From Chloroflexi bacterium HGW-Chloroflexi-6 (GTDB lineage: Bacteria; Chloroflexota; Anaerolineae; Anaerolineales; Villigracilaceae): a DNA stretch of 64,000 nucleotides. Position numbers and translations under genes: made by a program. Position 1 is the first letter of the stretch. Each line of letters opens with the position of its first letter. Where the stretch lies: the NCBI GenBank assembly GCA_002840685.1, contig PHBU01000001.1:62001-126000 (forward strand), in the 5' to 3' direction. The notes beneath the pieces are model-generated. The model was not told the origin of the DNA and did not search any database. It worked only from the letters and a program-made list of their open reading frames with translations. Below are positions 16,650-26,129 of the stretch, piece by piece.

Positions 16650-17810
16650 ATGGCCAAACCCCACTTTGATGTGATCATCGTCGGCGCTGGCCCGGCAGGG
16701 ATCTCCTCTGCCCTGCACCTGGCGCGGATCATCCCCGGTATTTCCCAACGCACCCTGATCCTAGAGAAAGCCCACCACCCTCGCCACAAGCTATGTGGCG
16801 GCGGGTTATTGCCCGATGGCGAGATCATCCTGCGCCAACTGGGTCTGGACGTGACCGAAATCGCGCATACCGATGCGCCTTTTGTGCATTTCGATTTTGC
16901 CGGGCAAGGGCTGACGGCAACCACCCCTGATGAAACCGGCCTCGCCATCCGCCTGATCCGGCGCAACGAGTTCGACGCCTGGCTGGCCGGCAAAGCGCGC
17001 GCCAGCGGATTCGACATCCGCGAGGGTGTCACCGTCAAAACGGTGGAAACCTCCGCCCAGGGATGCGTTGTCAGCACCGACCAGGGCACTTTTTACGCCA
17101 GGGCAGTGATCGGGGCGGACGGATCGAAGGGCGTCACGCGCCGGTTGGTCAACCCGCGCGAGAAACCGCACTCGGCCCGGGTGCTGGAATTGCTTGCATC
17201 CCCCAAACCTGATTTTTCCACTCATCTTCAAAAAGATGCCTACTTCGACTTTCGGCCCATCGCAGAAGGGATTGGCGGCTATATTTGGGATTTTCCGACC
17301 CTGGTTGATGATGTCCCGACCCGCTGCTGGGGCATTTACGATGCCAACTTCAACCCCGGAGCGGCTTCCCGCCCGCTGATGGCTGCCCTGGCGGAGGAGA
17401 TGAAGGCCCATGGCTATCACCTGCAAGACTACAAGATCGAGGGCCATCCCATCCGCTGGTTCGAGGCCGCGGGCGAGTTCTCAGTTCCCGGCCTGATCCT
17501 GGCGGGCGACGCCGCCGGCGTGGACGCCTTGTTCGGCGAAGGGATTGCCCCGGCCCTCGGCTATGGGCGGATCGCCGCCAAGGCCATCAAAGCCGCCTTT
17601 GAAAAGGGCGACTTTCGCTTTAGCAACTACAAAAAACAGGTTTTGTCTTCTGAAATGGGGAAATCTCTGCGCTTGCGCACGCTGACGGCGCGCATCTTTT
17701 TCAGCATTCGCAATCCGTCCATCCAGCGCTTTATCTGGACGAAGCTGGGTTTGCCGATAACGTTTTACGCGCAAAATTTTTTGGTGTATTGGGCAAAAAG
17801 GCAAAAATAG
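16650..17810 (+). CDS. Geranylgeranyl reductase family FAD-dependent oxidoreductase
   Basis: This 386-residue flavoprotein has the FAD motif VIIVGAGPAGISSALHLA (residues 8-25), the family motif HKLCGGGLLPDG (45-56), the ADGSKGVTRR segment (about 155) and LILAGDAAGVDALFGEGIAPALGYG (about 283-307) contacting the flavin phosphates. The family saturates isoprenoid chains in lipids, quinones or chlorophyll precursors. The natural substrate here is unknown; an isoprenoid such as menaquinone or polyprenol is plausible. It starts 13 bases after the regulator stop, so the regulator may control it. Confidence 0.85.
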   Translation: MAKPHFDVIIVGAGPAGISSALHLARIIPGISQRTLILEKAHHPRHKLCGGGLLPDGEIILRQLGLDVTEIAHTDAPFVHFDFAGQGLTATTPDETGLAIRLIRRNEFDAWLAGKARASGFDIREGVTVKTVETSAQGCVVSTDQGTFYARAVIGADGSKGVTRRLVNPREKPHSARVLELLASPKPDFSTHLQKDAYFDFRPIAEGIGGYIWDFPTLVDDVPTRCWGIYDANFNPGAASRPLMAALAEEMKAHGYHLQDYKIEGHPIRWFEAAGEFSVPGLILAGDAAGVDALFGEGIAPALGYGRIAAKAIKAAFEKGDFRFSNYKKQVLSSEMGKSLRLRTLTARIFFSIRNPSIQRFIWTKLGLPITFYAQNFLVYWAKRQK

Positions 17811-17811
17811 A

Positions 17812-18570
17812 TCAGCCCTTTACCCGCTTCAAAAAACCGGGGGTATTTAAGTTTCTTTCCAGTAAATAAGTGAAATAACCTTGCATCAACGTTTCTAATT
17901 CCTTTTGCTCGTCCGGCGTGGGATTGGCGCGGGCCGCATCTTTGAAATTGCTGCGCTGAAAGTGGCGCAGGTATTTGAGCGAGCCCATGCTGATGCGCCA
18001 CAATCCCGGCAGACCATTTCCGCAGCGCGGACAGACCACCCCGCCCGATGAAACCGAAAAATACTGATCTTCGGGCAAAATCTCGCGCTGGCAGTTGCTG
18101 CAGGCAAACAACTGTGGGCGGAATCCCAGGCTGTCGAGCAGGCGCATTTCGTAAAAACGCAGGGCCAGCCAGGGTTCGATCTTCAAGGAAAGCCGGCCGA
18201 GGGTCTCGGTCAGCAAGCGGAAGATAACCGGGTTGCCGCCTTCCTCGTCGTAGGTAAAACGATCGAGCAGTTCCATCGCATAGGATGCGTAGCCCAACAG
18301 CATCAAATCTTCGCGCAAAGGCAGGTAGGCATCCAGGGTTTCAACCTGGGTCACGATCGACAGGTCGCGCGCGCGCGCCAGTTGAACGGTGATGTGTGTA
18401 AACGGCTCCAGATGCCCGGCCTTGCGCGAGCGCATCTTGCGCGCGCCCTTGGCCACCGCCCGCACCTTTCCGTATTCGCGGGTATAAAGCGTCAGAATGC
18501 GATCGGCCTCGCCCCAATCGGCGTGGCGCAAAACAACAGCTTCAGCGCGGAAGGAACGAGGCGTTTCCAT
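17812..18570 (-). CDS. recO: DNA repair protein RecO
   Basis: The 252-residue protein matches RecO, which loads RecA onto SSB-coated DNA with RecR. The N-terminal OB fold contains AVVLRHADWGEADRILTLYTREYGKVRAVAKGARKMRSR (about 10-48). Zinc ligands CSNC and CPRC lie at about 155-185, and the usual helical C-terminal half follows. It is convergent with the flavoprotein gene, with one base between the stops. cdd and glmU lie upstream on the same strand, 31 bases away. Confidence 0.93.
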   Translation of the reverse strand: METPRSFRAEAVVLRHADWGEADRILTLYTREYGKVRAVAKGARKMRSRKAGHLEPFTHITVQLARARDLSIVTQVETLDAYLPLREDLMLLGYASYAMELLDRFTYDEEGGNPVIFRLLTETLGRLSLKIEPWLALRFYEMRLLDSLGFRPQLFACSNCQREILPEDQYFSVSSGGVVCPRCGNGLPGLWRISMGSLKYLRHFQRSNFKDAARANPTPDEQKELETLMQGYFTYLLERNLNTPGFLKRVKG

Positions 18571-18601
18571 GGGGATTGGTTATTTGATACTCGAATATCA
18601 T

Positions 18602-19012
18602 CTAGCCGGGTTTTCCCGGCAGATGCGCCGGGGTAAAGGCTAGCGGCAGCAACTTGCCGACCGTGGTTTCGGAAACCAGCTGCCCGGCCCCGTCGGCGAT
18701 CAGCACAACCGTTTCCAAACCAAATTCGGCCAGCACCTGACGGCAGCCGCCACAGGGCGAGCCGCCATTATCAGTCACGACCGCGATCACATCAAATTCA
18801 AGTTCGCCTTCAGAAACAGCCTTGTAGACCGCCACGCGCTCGGCGCACATCGTGGTCGGGTAGGCGGCGCTCTCGATGTTGACTCCGGTGTAAATGCGAC
18901 CGCTCTTGGTGCGCAAGGCAGCCCCCACCCGGTAATTGGAATAGGGCGCATAAGCCCGTTTGCGGGCTTCGTTGGCAAAACCGATCAGATATTGACGTTC
19001 TTCGTTAGTCAT
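18602..19012 (-). CDS. cdd: Cytidine deaminase
   Basis: The 136-residue enzyme deaminates cytidine and deoxycytidine for pyrimidine salvage. The zinc site is complete: CAERVAVYKA (Cys and catalytic Glu) and PCGGCRQVL. The N-terminal YAPYSNYRVGAAL and GVNIESAAYPTT segments are typical of tetrameric deaminases. The ATG at 19012 overlaps the end of glmU by 8 bases (ATGACTAA), so translation is coupled. The frame extends upstream inside glmU but is not conserved there. Confidence 0.93.
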   Translation of the reverse strand: MTNEERQYLIGFANEARKRAYAPYSNYRVGAALRTKSGRIYTGVNIESAAYPTTMCAERVAVYKAVSEGELEFDVIAVVTDNGGSPCGGCRQVLAEFGLETVVLIADGAGQLVSETTVGKLLPLAFTPAHLPGKPG

Positions 19013-20360
19013 TCTTTTTATCCAATTTCCTGATCGCCCGCGCCGGAACCCCGACCACCAGCGTATCTTCGGGCACATTCTTGGTCACCACCGCGCCTGC
19101 TCCCGTTCGAGAGCGCGCACCGATTGTCAGCGGGGCCACCAGCATCGTATCAGAGCCAATGAAAACATCCTCGCCGATCGTGGTCGGGTGTTTCTTTTCG
19201 CCGTCGTAGTTGCAGGTGATCGTCCCCGCGCCAATGTTGGTGTTTGCGCCGATCTCAGCATTGCCGATGTACGAGAAATGGCCCATTTTAACGCCTTCGC
19301 TCAAGTGTGAATCCTTGACCTCGCCAAAATTTCCCATGTGAACGTGATTCCCCAGATGCGCGCCTTTACGCAGCCGCGCAAACGGCCCCATGTCCACATC
19401 GTTTTCGAGCACAGCGCCTTCCAGGTCAGACACCAACACCTTGCAGCGGTCGCCAATCTTCGTATTGCGGATGATGGTATTCGGTCCGAGGACGCAATCT
19501 TCGCCGATGGATGTTTTACCGTGCAAATAGGTGTTCGGCCACAGGATCGTATCGCGCCCGATCGTGACCCCGGCTTCGATATAAACGGTTTCAGGCTGGA
19601 TCATGCTCACGCCGTTCAGCATGTGACCGGTATTGATGCGCTGTCTCATGGCAGCTTCGGCCTCCGCCAAATGGACACGGCTGTTGACGCCAATCGTTTC
19701 AACCATATCATCCATCACGATAGCCTGTACCGGCAAATTGGCTTCGACTGCCAGCGCCACCGTATCGGTCAGGTAATACTCGCCCTTCGGCGAAAGCGGA
19801 ATCCGTTTCAGCGCCGCCCACAGCCAATCGGAGCGGAAGCAATAGGCGCCCACGTTGAGTTCCTTGATCGCCAATTGGGAAGAATCGGCCTGGGCCTCCT
19901 CCACGATCGCGGCAACGGTGCCATCCGCCTTACGGACAATCCGCCCAAACCCGCGCGGATCTTCAGCGATGACGGTCAGCAGGCTCATTGGGCCGGGGTT
20001 GGCCTCTTGGGCCGCGACCAGCTTCTGGACAGTTTCAGCACGCAAGAGCGGCATGTCGCCATAAGTGACCAGCACCAGGTCGGTCTGGCCGCTTAACAGG
20101 CTGTCCGCCTGCATGACAGCATGACCGGTGCCAAGCTGCTCGGCCTGAATGACAAAATGGGCAGCTTCGCCCACAGCTGTCTGGACCGCTTCAGCCCCGT
20201 GCCCGATCACCATGACCGGTTTTTCGCTGGTGGCGCTTTGGGCGGCTTGCAAGGCATAAAAAACCATCGGCTGGCCGCAAATTTTGTGCAGCATTTTGGG
20301 CAGTTTCGATTTCATGCGTGTGCCCTGCCCTGCGGCAAGGATGAGAGATGTGATTTTCAT
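19005..20360 (-). CDS. glmU: Bifunctional UDP-GlcNAc pyrophosphorylase / GlcN-1-P acetyltransferase
   Basis: The 451-residue GlmU makes UDP-N-acetylglucosamine for peptidoglycan and other glycans. The N-terminal uridylyltransferase has LAAGQGTRMKSKLPKMLHKICG (residues 8-29) and VTYGDMPLL (about 97-105). The C-terminal left-handed beta helix runs from about residue 255 and includes IGNAEIGANTNIGAGTITCNYDG with the acetyltransferase active site and ends GVPARAI. AGGAAC precedes ATG 20360. It is transcribed with cdd and probably recO. Confidence 0.95.
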   Translation of the reverse strand: MKITSLILAAGQGTRMKSKLPKMLHKICGQPMVFYALQAAQSATSEKPVMVIGHGAEAVQTAVGEAAHFVIQAEQLGTGHAVMQADSLLSGQTDLVLVTYGDMPLLRAETVQKLVAAQEANPGPMSLLTVIAEDPRGFGRIVRKADGTVAAIVEEAQADSSQLAIKELNVGAYCFRSDWLWAALKRIPLSPKGEYYLTDTVALAVEANLPVQAIVMDDMVETIGVNSRVHLAEAEAAMRQRINTGHMLNGVSMIQPETVYIEAGVTIGRDTILWPNTYLHGKTSIGEDCVLGPNTIIRNTKIGDRCKVLVSDLEGAVLENDVDMGPFARLRKGAHLGNHVHMGNFGEVKDSHLSEGVKMGHFSYIGNAEIGANTNIGAGTITCNYDGEKKHPTTIGEDVFIGSDTMLVAPLTIGARSRTGAGAVVTKNVPEDTLVVGVPARAIRKLDKKND

Positions 20361-20440
20361 GGCGAAAGTTCCTAATGAGAAATTAACAAAAAGAGCCTGC
20401 GCTGGTGGCGCAGGCCCGTTTCAGGGTTTTGCAAAATAGG

Positions 20441-20511
20441 CTGGGGCGCCTGGATTCGAACCAAGATCCACGGCTCCAAAGGCCGGTGTGCTGCCATTGC
20501 ACCACGCCCCA
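20441..20511 (-). tRNA. trnQ: tRNA-Gln (anticodon UUG)
   Basis: On the minus strand the acceptor TGGGGCG pairs perfectly with CGCCCCA, followed by discriminator G73 as usual for tRNA-Gln. The anticodon loop is CTTTGGA (UUG), and the T loop is TTCGAAT on a 5-bp stem. The gene is 71 bases. CCA is not encoded (CCT follows). One C/T mismatch closes the anticodon stem at 27-43. Confidence 0.93.
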
Positions 20512-20568
20512 GTGAGCGGGCAATATTGTATCACAGGGCTTGAGAGCGCGCAACGGCGCGATCTTAAT

Positions 20569-21600
20569 TCACTTTTTCTCTTCGTTTTTAGGGGCCAGAC
20601 CCAGTTGAGCAGCCTGGTCATACGTGAGTTTATCGGGCTCGGTGAATTGCGGTCCCTGTTCAACTGCCATATCCCAGAAAGCGTTGGCATCGACTTTGCT
20701 TTCAGATGCTTTTTTCAACAGTTCGTCAAACTCGATCGGTATGGTGACCGATTCCATATAGGCGGGCACACCCTGCTGGACAGGTTCTTCTGGCAATTCA
20801 TCAATTCCAAACTGCCCAAGGATTTCAAGAATTTCAGCCTTGCTGGCATTCAATGTACCGACGATTGTCGAAATCGATTGCAAGTTTGCCATCTTAGGGC
20901 CAACCACCCACAAAACATGGGCCTGTCCAAGCGGGACGAAAACCAGATCGTGTTGGTCGCTGGTGAATAAGTGCAGGTGATCACTATTCTTTCCAAGCAG
21001 GCTGGCAACTTTTTGGGCGGCATTGTGCATACCCATCAGAGATGAGATCAGGGTGACCCTGTGATTGGTATCTGGCAATTCACCCGCTTCGGCCTGAACG
21101 TGCCCAAGACTATCCAGCAAAAACACCGCTTCAGCCGAAAGAGACTTGCGCAGTCCCGCCAAGATGTCGGCCATTCCTTTGCGTTCTTCTTCCTTTTCCT
21201 GTTCCGCCGCGGGCGCTTGCAGGATGGTACGCGCCAGGCTCAGGGAACGTTCCACGGCATCGAGGAAATCGGCCATCGGAACAGGTTTGGTAAAGAAAGC
21301 GTCCGGCCCCGATTTCTCTATGTCAGCGCGCGTTTTGGGTTCGGTCACCCCTGAGATGATGATGATTTTCATCTCAGGGTAACGAGAGCGCATTTTTTGC
21401 ATTAATTCAATACCGGTCATACCCGGCAAACGGTAATCGACAACCAATAGATCGACATGGACACGACCCGCTTCAAGCAAGGCTTCCTCGCCCGAGGGAG
21501 CTTCGCTGACTTCCAAACCCTGTTCGATCGTCTCCAGGGCTGAACGCAGCAAGCGGCTTACCTCACGCTGGTCATCTACAATCAAAATACGATTTGTCAT
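20569..21600 (-). CDS. Response regulator with C-terminal Roadblock/LC7-like domain
   Basis: The 343-residue protein has a receiver domain (1-120) with acidic pocket DD at 9-10, phospho-acceptor D55 in VVDYRLPG, IIISGV and the Lys of FFTKPVP. After a Glu-rich linker, residues about 145-260 (VFLLDSLGHVQAEAGEL ... HDLVFVPLGQAHVLWVVG) have the pattern of the Roadblock/LC7 fold, which often regulates small GTPases. No DNA-binding or enzyme output domain is seen. ATG 21600 has AGGTGA upstream; an earlier ATG at 21609 lacks spacing. It lies downstream of the peptide ABC locus, behind a terminator. Its kinase is not adjacent. Confidence 0.82.
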   Translation of the reverse strand: MTNRILIVDDQREVSRLLRSALETIEQGLEVSEAPSGEEALLEAGRVHVDLLVVDYRLPGMTGIELMQKMRSRYPEMKIIIISGVTEPKTRADIEKSGPDAFFTKPVPMADFLDAVERSLSLARTILQAPAAEQEKEEERKGMADILAGLRKSLSAEAVFLLDSLGHVQAEAGELPDTNHRVTLISSLMGMHNAAQKVASLLGKNSDHLHLFTSDQHDLVFVPLGQAHVLWVVGPKMANLQSISTIVGTLNASKAEILEILGQFGIDELPEEPVQQGVPAYMESVTIPIEFDELLKKASESKVDANAFWDMAVEQGPQFTEPDKLTYDQAAQLGLAPKNEEKK

Positions 21601-21641
21601 TATGATCACCTAGAATCAAGAATAAAACTATTATAAATCAA

Positions 21642-21679
21642 AAACTCCCCTCGTTTTCACGTGAAAGCGGGGGGAGTTT
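21642..21679 (-). terminator. Terminator at the end of the ABC ATPase pair
   Basis: On the minus strand AAACTCCCC pairs with GGGGAGTTT, with an inner CACGTG loop stem (21679-21642), followed by TTGATTT. It lies six bases past the oligopeptide ATPase stop. Confidence 0.85.
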
Positions 21680-21685
21680 GCTCAA

Positions 21686-22696
21686 TCAATACAGCCAGCA
21701 GGCGACCCAATGATCTGCGCCGACTTCTTTGAATACAGGTTCTTCTTGCGAGCAGATATCCTTGACAACCGGGCAGCGCGGGTGGAAGCGGCAGCCTTTC
21801 GGGGGATTCAACGGGCTGGGAACATCGCCCTTCAGGATGGTCCGCTCTCGCTTAAGGGTCGGGTCAGGGATGGGAATGGCCGACATCAAAGCTTTGGTAT
21901 AAGGGTGGAGCGGGTTGGCAAATAGCTCATTGCGAGCGGTCAATTCAACCATTTTTCCCAGATACATGACGGCCACCCGGTCTGAAATATGTTCGACCAC
22001 ACTCAGATTATGGGCAATGAAAAGGTAGGTCAGGCCGAATTCACCCTGCAAATCTTTCAGGATGTTAAGCACCTGCGATTGGATCGAAACATCCAGCGCG
22101 GAAACCGGTTCATCGCAGACGATGAACTTTGGCTGCAGGGCCAGGGCACGGGCAATACCGATACGCTGGCGCTGTCCGCCCGAAAACTCGTGTGGGTAAC
22201 GGCGGGCGTGGTAATCTTCCAGGCCGACTTTTTTAAGCGTCTCGATCATCATATCGAAGCGCTCCTGGCGAGTGCCAATGTTATGGATATTCAGCCCCTC
22301 CATCACCGACTCGCCGATCGGCATGCGCGGATCAAGCGAGGCATACGGATCCTGGAAGATGATTTGCATGTTCCGGCGCATTTTTTTTAGTTCATCGCCG
22401 CGTAGTTTGAGCACATTCTGCCCGTCGAATGTAACATTACCCGATGTTGGTTCGATCAACCGGAGCATCGAACGCCCGATCGTAGTTTTTCCACAACCCG
22501 ACTCGCCAACCATGCCGAGGGTTTCACCCTCGCGAACGGTGAAGGAAACTTTATCCACAGCCTGTACATACGCAACAACACGCTGCAATAGCCCGGCGCG
22601 CACCGGGAAATATTTAACAAGATCTTCAACCTTAACCAGTTCCTTGGCTTGCGATTTTAAACCGGTCCCGGCCTGTGTTTTAAGGATTTCTGTCAT
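21686..22696 (-). CDS. Peptide-type ABC transporter ATPase, OppF-like
   Basis: The 336-residue ATPase has Walker [10 protein letters not shown] (about 64-72), the Q-loop [10 protein letters not shown], the signature [15 protein letters not shown], Walker [13 protein letters not shown] and the C-terminal oligopeptide-family extension with GCRFHPRCP and Cys residues, which can carry an iron-sulfur cluster in DppD/OppD relatives. It powers import together with the OppD-like ATPase directly upstream (19-base gap). The start is ATG 22696 after GGGAGC; the longer frame overlaps the neighbour. Confidence 0.92.
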   Translation of the reverse strand: MTEILKTQAGTGLKSQAKELVKVEDLVKYFPVRAGLLQRVVAYVQAVDKVSFTVREGETLGMVGESGCGKTTIGRSMLRLIEPTSGNVTFDGQNVLKLRGDELKKMRRNMQIIFQDPYASLDPRMPIGESVMEGLNIHNIGTRQERFDMMIETLKKVGLEDYHARRYPHEFSGGQRQRIGIARALALQPKFIVCDEPVSALDVSIQSQVLNILKDLQGEFGLTYLFIAHNLSVVEHISDRVAVMYLGKMVELTARNELFANPLHPYTKALMSAIPIPDPTLKRERTILKGDVPSPLNPPKGCRFHPRCPVVKDICSQEEPVFKEVGADHWVACWLY

Positions 22697-22715
22697 AATT
22701 CGAGCTCCCGGTGAT

Positions 22716-23753
22716 TCAAGCAAGATTGGTGATGGAAAGCGGCGCGCGATGGTTCTCCGTGTCCTGGTATAACCAGCAGCGAACCTTGTGCCCATCCTCA
22801 ACCTGTTCAAGTTCCGGGGAATGGGCCGTACAAACCGCAAGCTGATATTCCTCGCGGGCTCGGCAGCGGGGAGCAAAACGGCATCCCGGCGGCAGGTTGA
22901 CCAGGTTGGGCACTGAGCCAGGGATAACTTCCAACCGTTCTTTGAGTTTTCCCAATACGGGGATGGAACCGATCAATCCCTGGGTATAGGGATGTAATGG
23001 GCGCGCAAAAATTGTTTGAACGTCTGCCTGTTCGACAATTTGCCCGGCATACATGACGGCCACACGCTCGCACATCTCAGAAACAACACCCAGGTCATGG
23101 GTGATCAAAATGATTGCCGTACCAATATTTTTACGCAGGTTGCGCATCAAATCCAATATTTGGGCCTGGATGGTGACATCCAGGGCGGTGGTTGGTTCAT
23201 CGGCAATCAGCAGGTTCGGCACGCAGGCCAGCCCCATTGCGATCATCACACGCTGGGCCATACCACCCGAAAGTTCGTGCGGGTATGCTTCGGCGCGACG
23301 TTCTGGTTCAGGAATACCCACCATCTGGAGCAACTCAACCGCGCGGGCGCGGCCTGCTTCTTTGTTCAATCCCTGGTGAATTTCAAGCACTTCAGCGATC
23401 TGATCGCCCACCTTGAAGACCGGATTGAGTGCAGTCTGTGGCTGTTGAAAAATCATCGAAACGCGGTTGCCACGCACCTGAATCATTTCTTCTTCGCTGG
23501 CCTTGACCAGATCTTTGCCTTCGAAGAAGATCTCGCCTTCAACAATTTCCCCCGGCGCGCTGATCAAGCGCATGATTGAAAGGGACGTTACACTCTTGCC
23601 GCATCCCGATTCACCCACCAGGCCAAGCACTTCGCCAGGATTCACATAAAAATCAACGCCATCAACAGCTTTGACCACACCATCTTCGGTATAGAAGTAG
23701 GTTTTCAGGTTTTTCACTTCCAAAAGAGGTTGATTTGGCTCGTGTTGTTTCAA
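22716..23753 (-). CDS. Peptide-type ABC transporter ATPase, OppD-like
   Basis: The 345-residue ATPase contains Walker [10 protein letters not shown], the Q-loop [12 protein letters not shown], signature [16 protein letters not shown], Walker [13 protein letters not shown] and the C-terminal GCRFAPRCR oligopeptide-binding extension. It pairs with the OppF-like ATPase downstream. An extended -10 promoter (23784-23792) and an upstream terminator show that this pair is its own transcription unit, separate from the permease operon. No binding protein or permease belongs to this pair locally, so it may serve the same permeases or others elsewhere. Confidence 0.92.
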   Translation of the reverse strand: MKQHEPNQPLLEVKNLKTYFYTEDGVVKAVDGVDFYVNPGEVLGLVGESGCGKSVTSLSIMRLISAPGEIVEGEIFFEGKDLVKASEEEMIQVRGNRVSMIFQQPQTALNPVFKVGDQIAEVLEIHQGLNKEAGRARAVELLQMVGIPEPERRAEAYPHELSGGMAQRVMIAMGLACVPNLLIADEPTTALDVTIQAQILDLMRNLRKNIGTAIILITHDLGVVSEMCERVAVMYAGQIVEQADVQTIFARPLHPYTQGLIGSIPVLGKLKERLEVIPGSVPNLVNLPPGCRFAPRCRAREEYQLAVCTAHSPELEQVEDGHKVRCWLYQDTENHRAPLSITNLA

Positions 23754-23783
23754 GGCAATTCTCCAAATGTAGGAATGGGTATG

Positions 23784-23792
23784 ATTATAGCA
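23784..23792 (-). promoter_or_regulatory. Extended -10 promoter of the second ATPase pair
   Basis: TGCTATAAT on the minus strand (23792-23784) is a consensus extended -10 box. No good -35 is seen at 17 bases. The ATG is 31 bases downstream. Confidence 0.55.
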
Positions 23793-23819
23793 AAAAAATC
23801 AACACAGCAAATAAGCAAA

Positions 23820-23852
23820 GACCTGCTTTCGCCTTTTGAGCAAAAGCAGGTC
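23820..23852 (-). terminator. Terminator ending the main peptide ABC operon
   Basis: GACCTGCTTT (23820-23829) and AAAGCAGGTC (23843-23852) form a perfect 10-bp stem. On the minus strand it is followed by TTTGCTTATTT. It lies between the small membrane gene and the second ATPase pair. Confidence 0.8.
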
Positions 23853-23902
23853 CTTGCCATGTTTATCCTGCAGCTTTGTGATATGAATGAAGCAGATCAC
23901 TC

Positions 23903-24121
23903 TTACTTGTCTTCAGGATCATGGCTTCGCTGGTCAATCGCTTTCCAGGCAATGCCTATCAAGCCGAGAATAATGCCCACTGCTTGCGCAATGAACGCAA
24001 AGAAATTGAGGAAAAAGGTCGATTCAAGCACCTTTATCATCATCAACAAAGGCAAAACTGCGCCTGAAAGAGTCAGCAGAAAACCAATCACAATCAAACT
24101 GCGAGGATGTTTTATTTCCAT
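23903..24121 (-). CDS. Small two-TM membrane protein at the end of the ABC operon
   Basis: The 72-residue product (from ATG 24121) has two hydrophobic helices (about 9-29 and 36-58) and a charged tail DQRSHDPEDK. The ATG is two bases after the stop of the upstream ATPase; an alternative start at 24142 would overlap that gene. It is probably translated from the same mRNA. The family is not recognised; it could be a small transporter-associated subunit. Confidence 0.6.
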   Translation of the reverse strand: MEIKHPRSLIVIGFLLTLSGAVLPLLMMIKVLESTFFLNFFAFIAQAVGIILGLIGIAWKAIDQRSHDPEDK

Positions 24122-24123
24122 TT

Positions 24124-25149
24124 TTACTTGTACAACCAGCATGATACCTGGTGCCGGGGTTCGATCTCATACTCAGGCGGCTCCTCTACATCACACAGAC
24201 CCTGAATGATGCGCGTACAACGCGGATGGAAACGGCAACCGGGAGGCGGTTTTACCAGACTGGGTGGCTCTCCAGGGGGAACCTCTTTAAAGGTCAACGC
24301 GTTGTTGGCGTCAGGGTCAGATGTACCAGCCAGAAGGGCATGAGTATAAGGGTGACTGGCATTGCGCAGGATATCCTGCACTCCAGACTTCTCCACCAAT
24401 TTACCTGCATACATTACGAAAATGCGCTCGGAAAAGTAACTAACGGTCGAGAGATCATGCGTAATATAAATCACGGAAAGGTTGTGCCGCTCTTGCAAGC
24501 CGCGCATGAGCTTAAGAATTTCAACGCGGACAGAAGCATCCAGCATGGACACCGGCTCATCGGCTACCAAGAACTTCGGTTCCATGATCATGGCGCGGGC
24601 GATCACAACACGCTGCTGCTGGCCGCCGCTGAGCATGTGAGGAAATTTCTGCAAGAAATCGCTCACCGGGCTCATTTTTACTTCTTCCATGACCTTAAAG
24701 ATACGGGCCTCGCGTTCAGCCTTATCTTTTACACCGCCAACAATCAGGGGTTCTTCCAAAATGCGACCAACCGTCATGAAAGGTGGCAAAGCCCCATAAG
24801 GATCCTGCTGAACATACCCAACCTGCGTGCGATACCAGCGTAAATCTGCGCCGGTCAACTTGCTGACATCTTTGCCTTCAAAGACAATCTCACCTTTGGT
24901 TGGGCGATGCAGAGCAAGGATGGTTTTCATCAGGCTTGATTTTCCGCAGCCCGACTCGCCCACCACCGCAATGGCTTCGCCACGATTTACATCAAAAGTA
25001 ACATTATCCACGGCACGAACATACCCCGCATGACCAAAACCCCAGCGACGCAGTTCGAACCAAACATGCAAATTTTTAATAGAGATTAAGACGTCCCGTT
25101 CTTTTTTCTCTGTTTTCACTTCGTTAGTAGTTGTTATTTCAACAGACAT
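24124..25149 (-). CDS. Peptide-type ABC transporter ATPase, OppF-like (main operon)
   Basis: The 341-residue ATPase has Walker [11 protein letters not shown]-loop VQQDPYGALPPFM, signature LSGGQQQRVVIARAM, Walker B FLVADEPVSMLD and the C-terminal oligopeptide extension GCRFHPRCT. In the signature region MLDASVR replaces the more usual ALDVSVQ. It lies 15 bases downstream of the OppD-like gene, completing a permease-permease-ATPase-ATPase set. GGGAG precedes ATG 25149. Confidence 0.92.
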   Translation of the reverse strand: MSVEITTTNEVKTEKKERDVLISIKNLHVWFELRRWGFGHAGYVRAVDNVTFDVNRGEAIAVVGESGCGKSSLMKTILALHRPTKGEIVFEGKDVSKLTGADLRWYRTQVGYVQQDPYGALPPFMTVGRILEEPLIVGGVKDKAEREARIFKVMEEVKMSPVSDFLQKFPHMLSGGQQQRVVIARAMIMEPKFLVADEPVSMLDASVRVEILKLMRGLQERHNLSVIYITHDLSTVSYFSERIFVMYAGKLVEKSGVQDILRNASHPYTHALLAGTSDPDANNALTFKEVPPGEPPSLVKPPPGCRFHPRCTRIIQGLCDVEEPPEYEIEPRHQVSCWLYK

Positions 25150-25164
25150 GCCAGGCTCCCATTT

Positions 25165-26124
25165 TTACTTTTCGTGCAACCAGCACTTAACGGTACGTCC
25201 TTCTTTTTCAAAGACGGGCGGTTCTTCAGAACACTTCTCAAAACGCTTCGTGCAACGAGCAGCAAACCGGCAACCCGTGGGAGGATTAATCAAGCTGGGG
25301 GGTTGCCCGGTAATGAACTCGAGCTCTGTCGTCTGGCGCAAACGGGGAACACTGGCCATCAGTTTTTGTGAGTACGGGTGCAACGGCTCGGTAAAGAACC
25401 GCATGGCATCGCCGGTTTCAACGATCTGCCCTGCGTACATGACTGCCACATCATCTGCCAGTTCGCTGGAAGTAGCAATATCGTGGGTGATCAGAATAAA
25501 GCTAACGCCCAGATCCTTTTTGATACGTTTGAGCACATTGAAAATGTTTGCCTGCGTCAGCACATCCAACGCGGACGTTGGTTCATCCAGAACAACCAGG
25601 TTGGGCGAAGTGATCAGCGACATGGCAATCGCCACACGCTGGCGCATGCCGCCACTTAGTTCAAACGGATAACGGTCAAGAAAATCGACCGCAACACCAA
25701 CATGCTGGAACATTTTGCGCGCCATTTCGAGCGCTTCGGCCTTGCTGACACCCAAATGGATCATGGCCGGTTCTGCCACCTGGTCGCCAACCTTTAAGAC
25801 TGGGTTAAGCGAGTTCATGGCCGCCTGGGGCACCAAAGACATGGCCACCCAACGAACATTTTGACGAAATTCTTCATCATCCAGGGCCATTGTGTCTTTG
25901 CCCTCGATAAACACCTTGCCAGAATAGGCAGCCACGTTTCTCGGAAGCATTCGCAAAATCGCCTTGGCAAGCGATGTCTTGCCACAGCCTGATTCACCCA
26001 AGACCACAACCGCGCGATTGTAATTCAAGTCAAAATTGACCCCATCCACAGCCTGAACAACACCAGCGCCGGCACGAAAATGGAGTAGAAGGTTTTCAAC
26101 GCGTAACAACATTTTGTCAGCCAT
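25165..26124 (-). CDS. Peptide-type ABC transporter ATPase, OppD-like (main operon)
   Basis: The 319-residue ATPase has Walker [10 protein letters not shown] (about 41-49), Q-loop LVPQAAMNSLNPVLKVGDQ, signature LSGGMRQRVAIAMSL, Walker B LVVLDEPTSALD and the C-terminal extension GCRFAARCTKRF. It pairs with the following OppF-like ATPase to energise the permeases encoded five bases upstream. GAGAGGAA lies upstream of the ATG. Confidence 0.92.
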   Translation of the reverse strand: MADKMLLRVENLLLHFRAGAGVVQAVDGVNFDLNYNRAVVVLGESGCGKTSLAKAILRMLPRNVAAYSGKVFIEGKDTMALDDEEFRQNVRWVAMSLVPQAAMNSLNPVLKVGDQVAEPAMIHLGVSKAEALEMARKMFQHVGVAVDFLDRYPFELSGGMRQRVAIAMSLITSPNLVVLDEPTSALDVLTQANIFNVLKRIKKDLGVSFILITHDIATSSELADDVAVMYAGQIVETGDAMRFFTEPLHPYSQKLMASVPRLRQTTELEFITGQPPSLINPPTGCRFAARCTKRFEKCSEEPPVFEKEGRTVKCWLHEK

Positions 26125-26129
26125 TTGAA

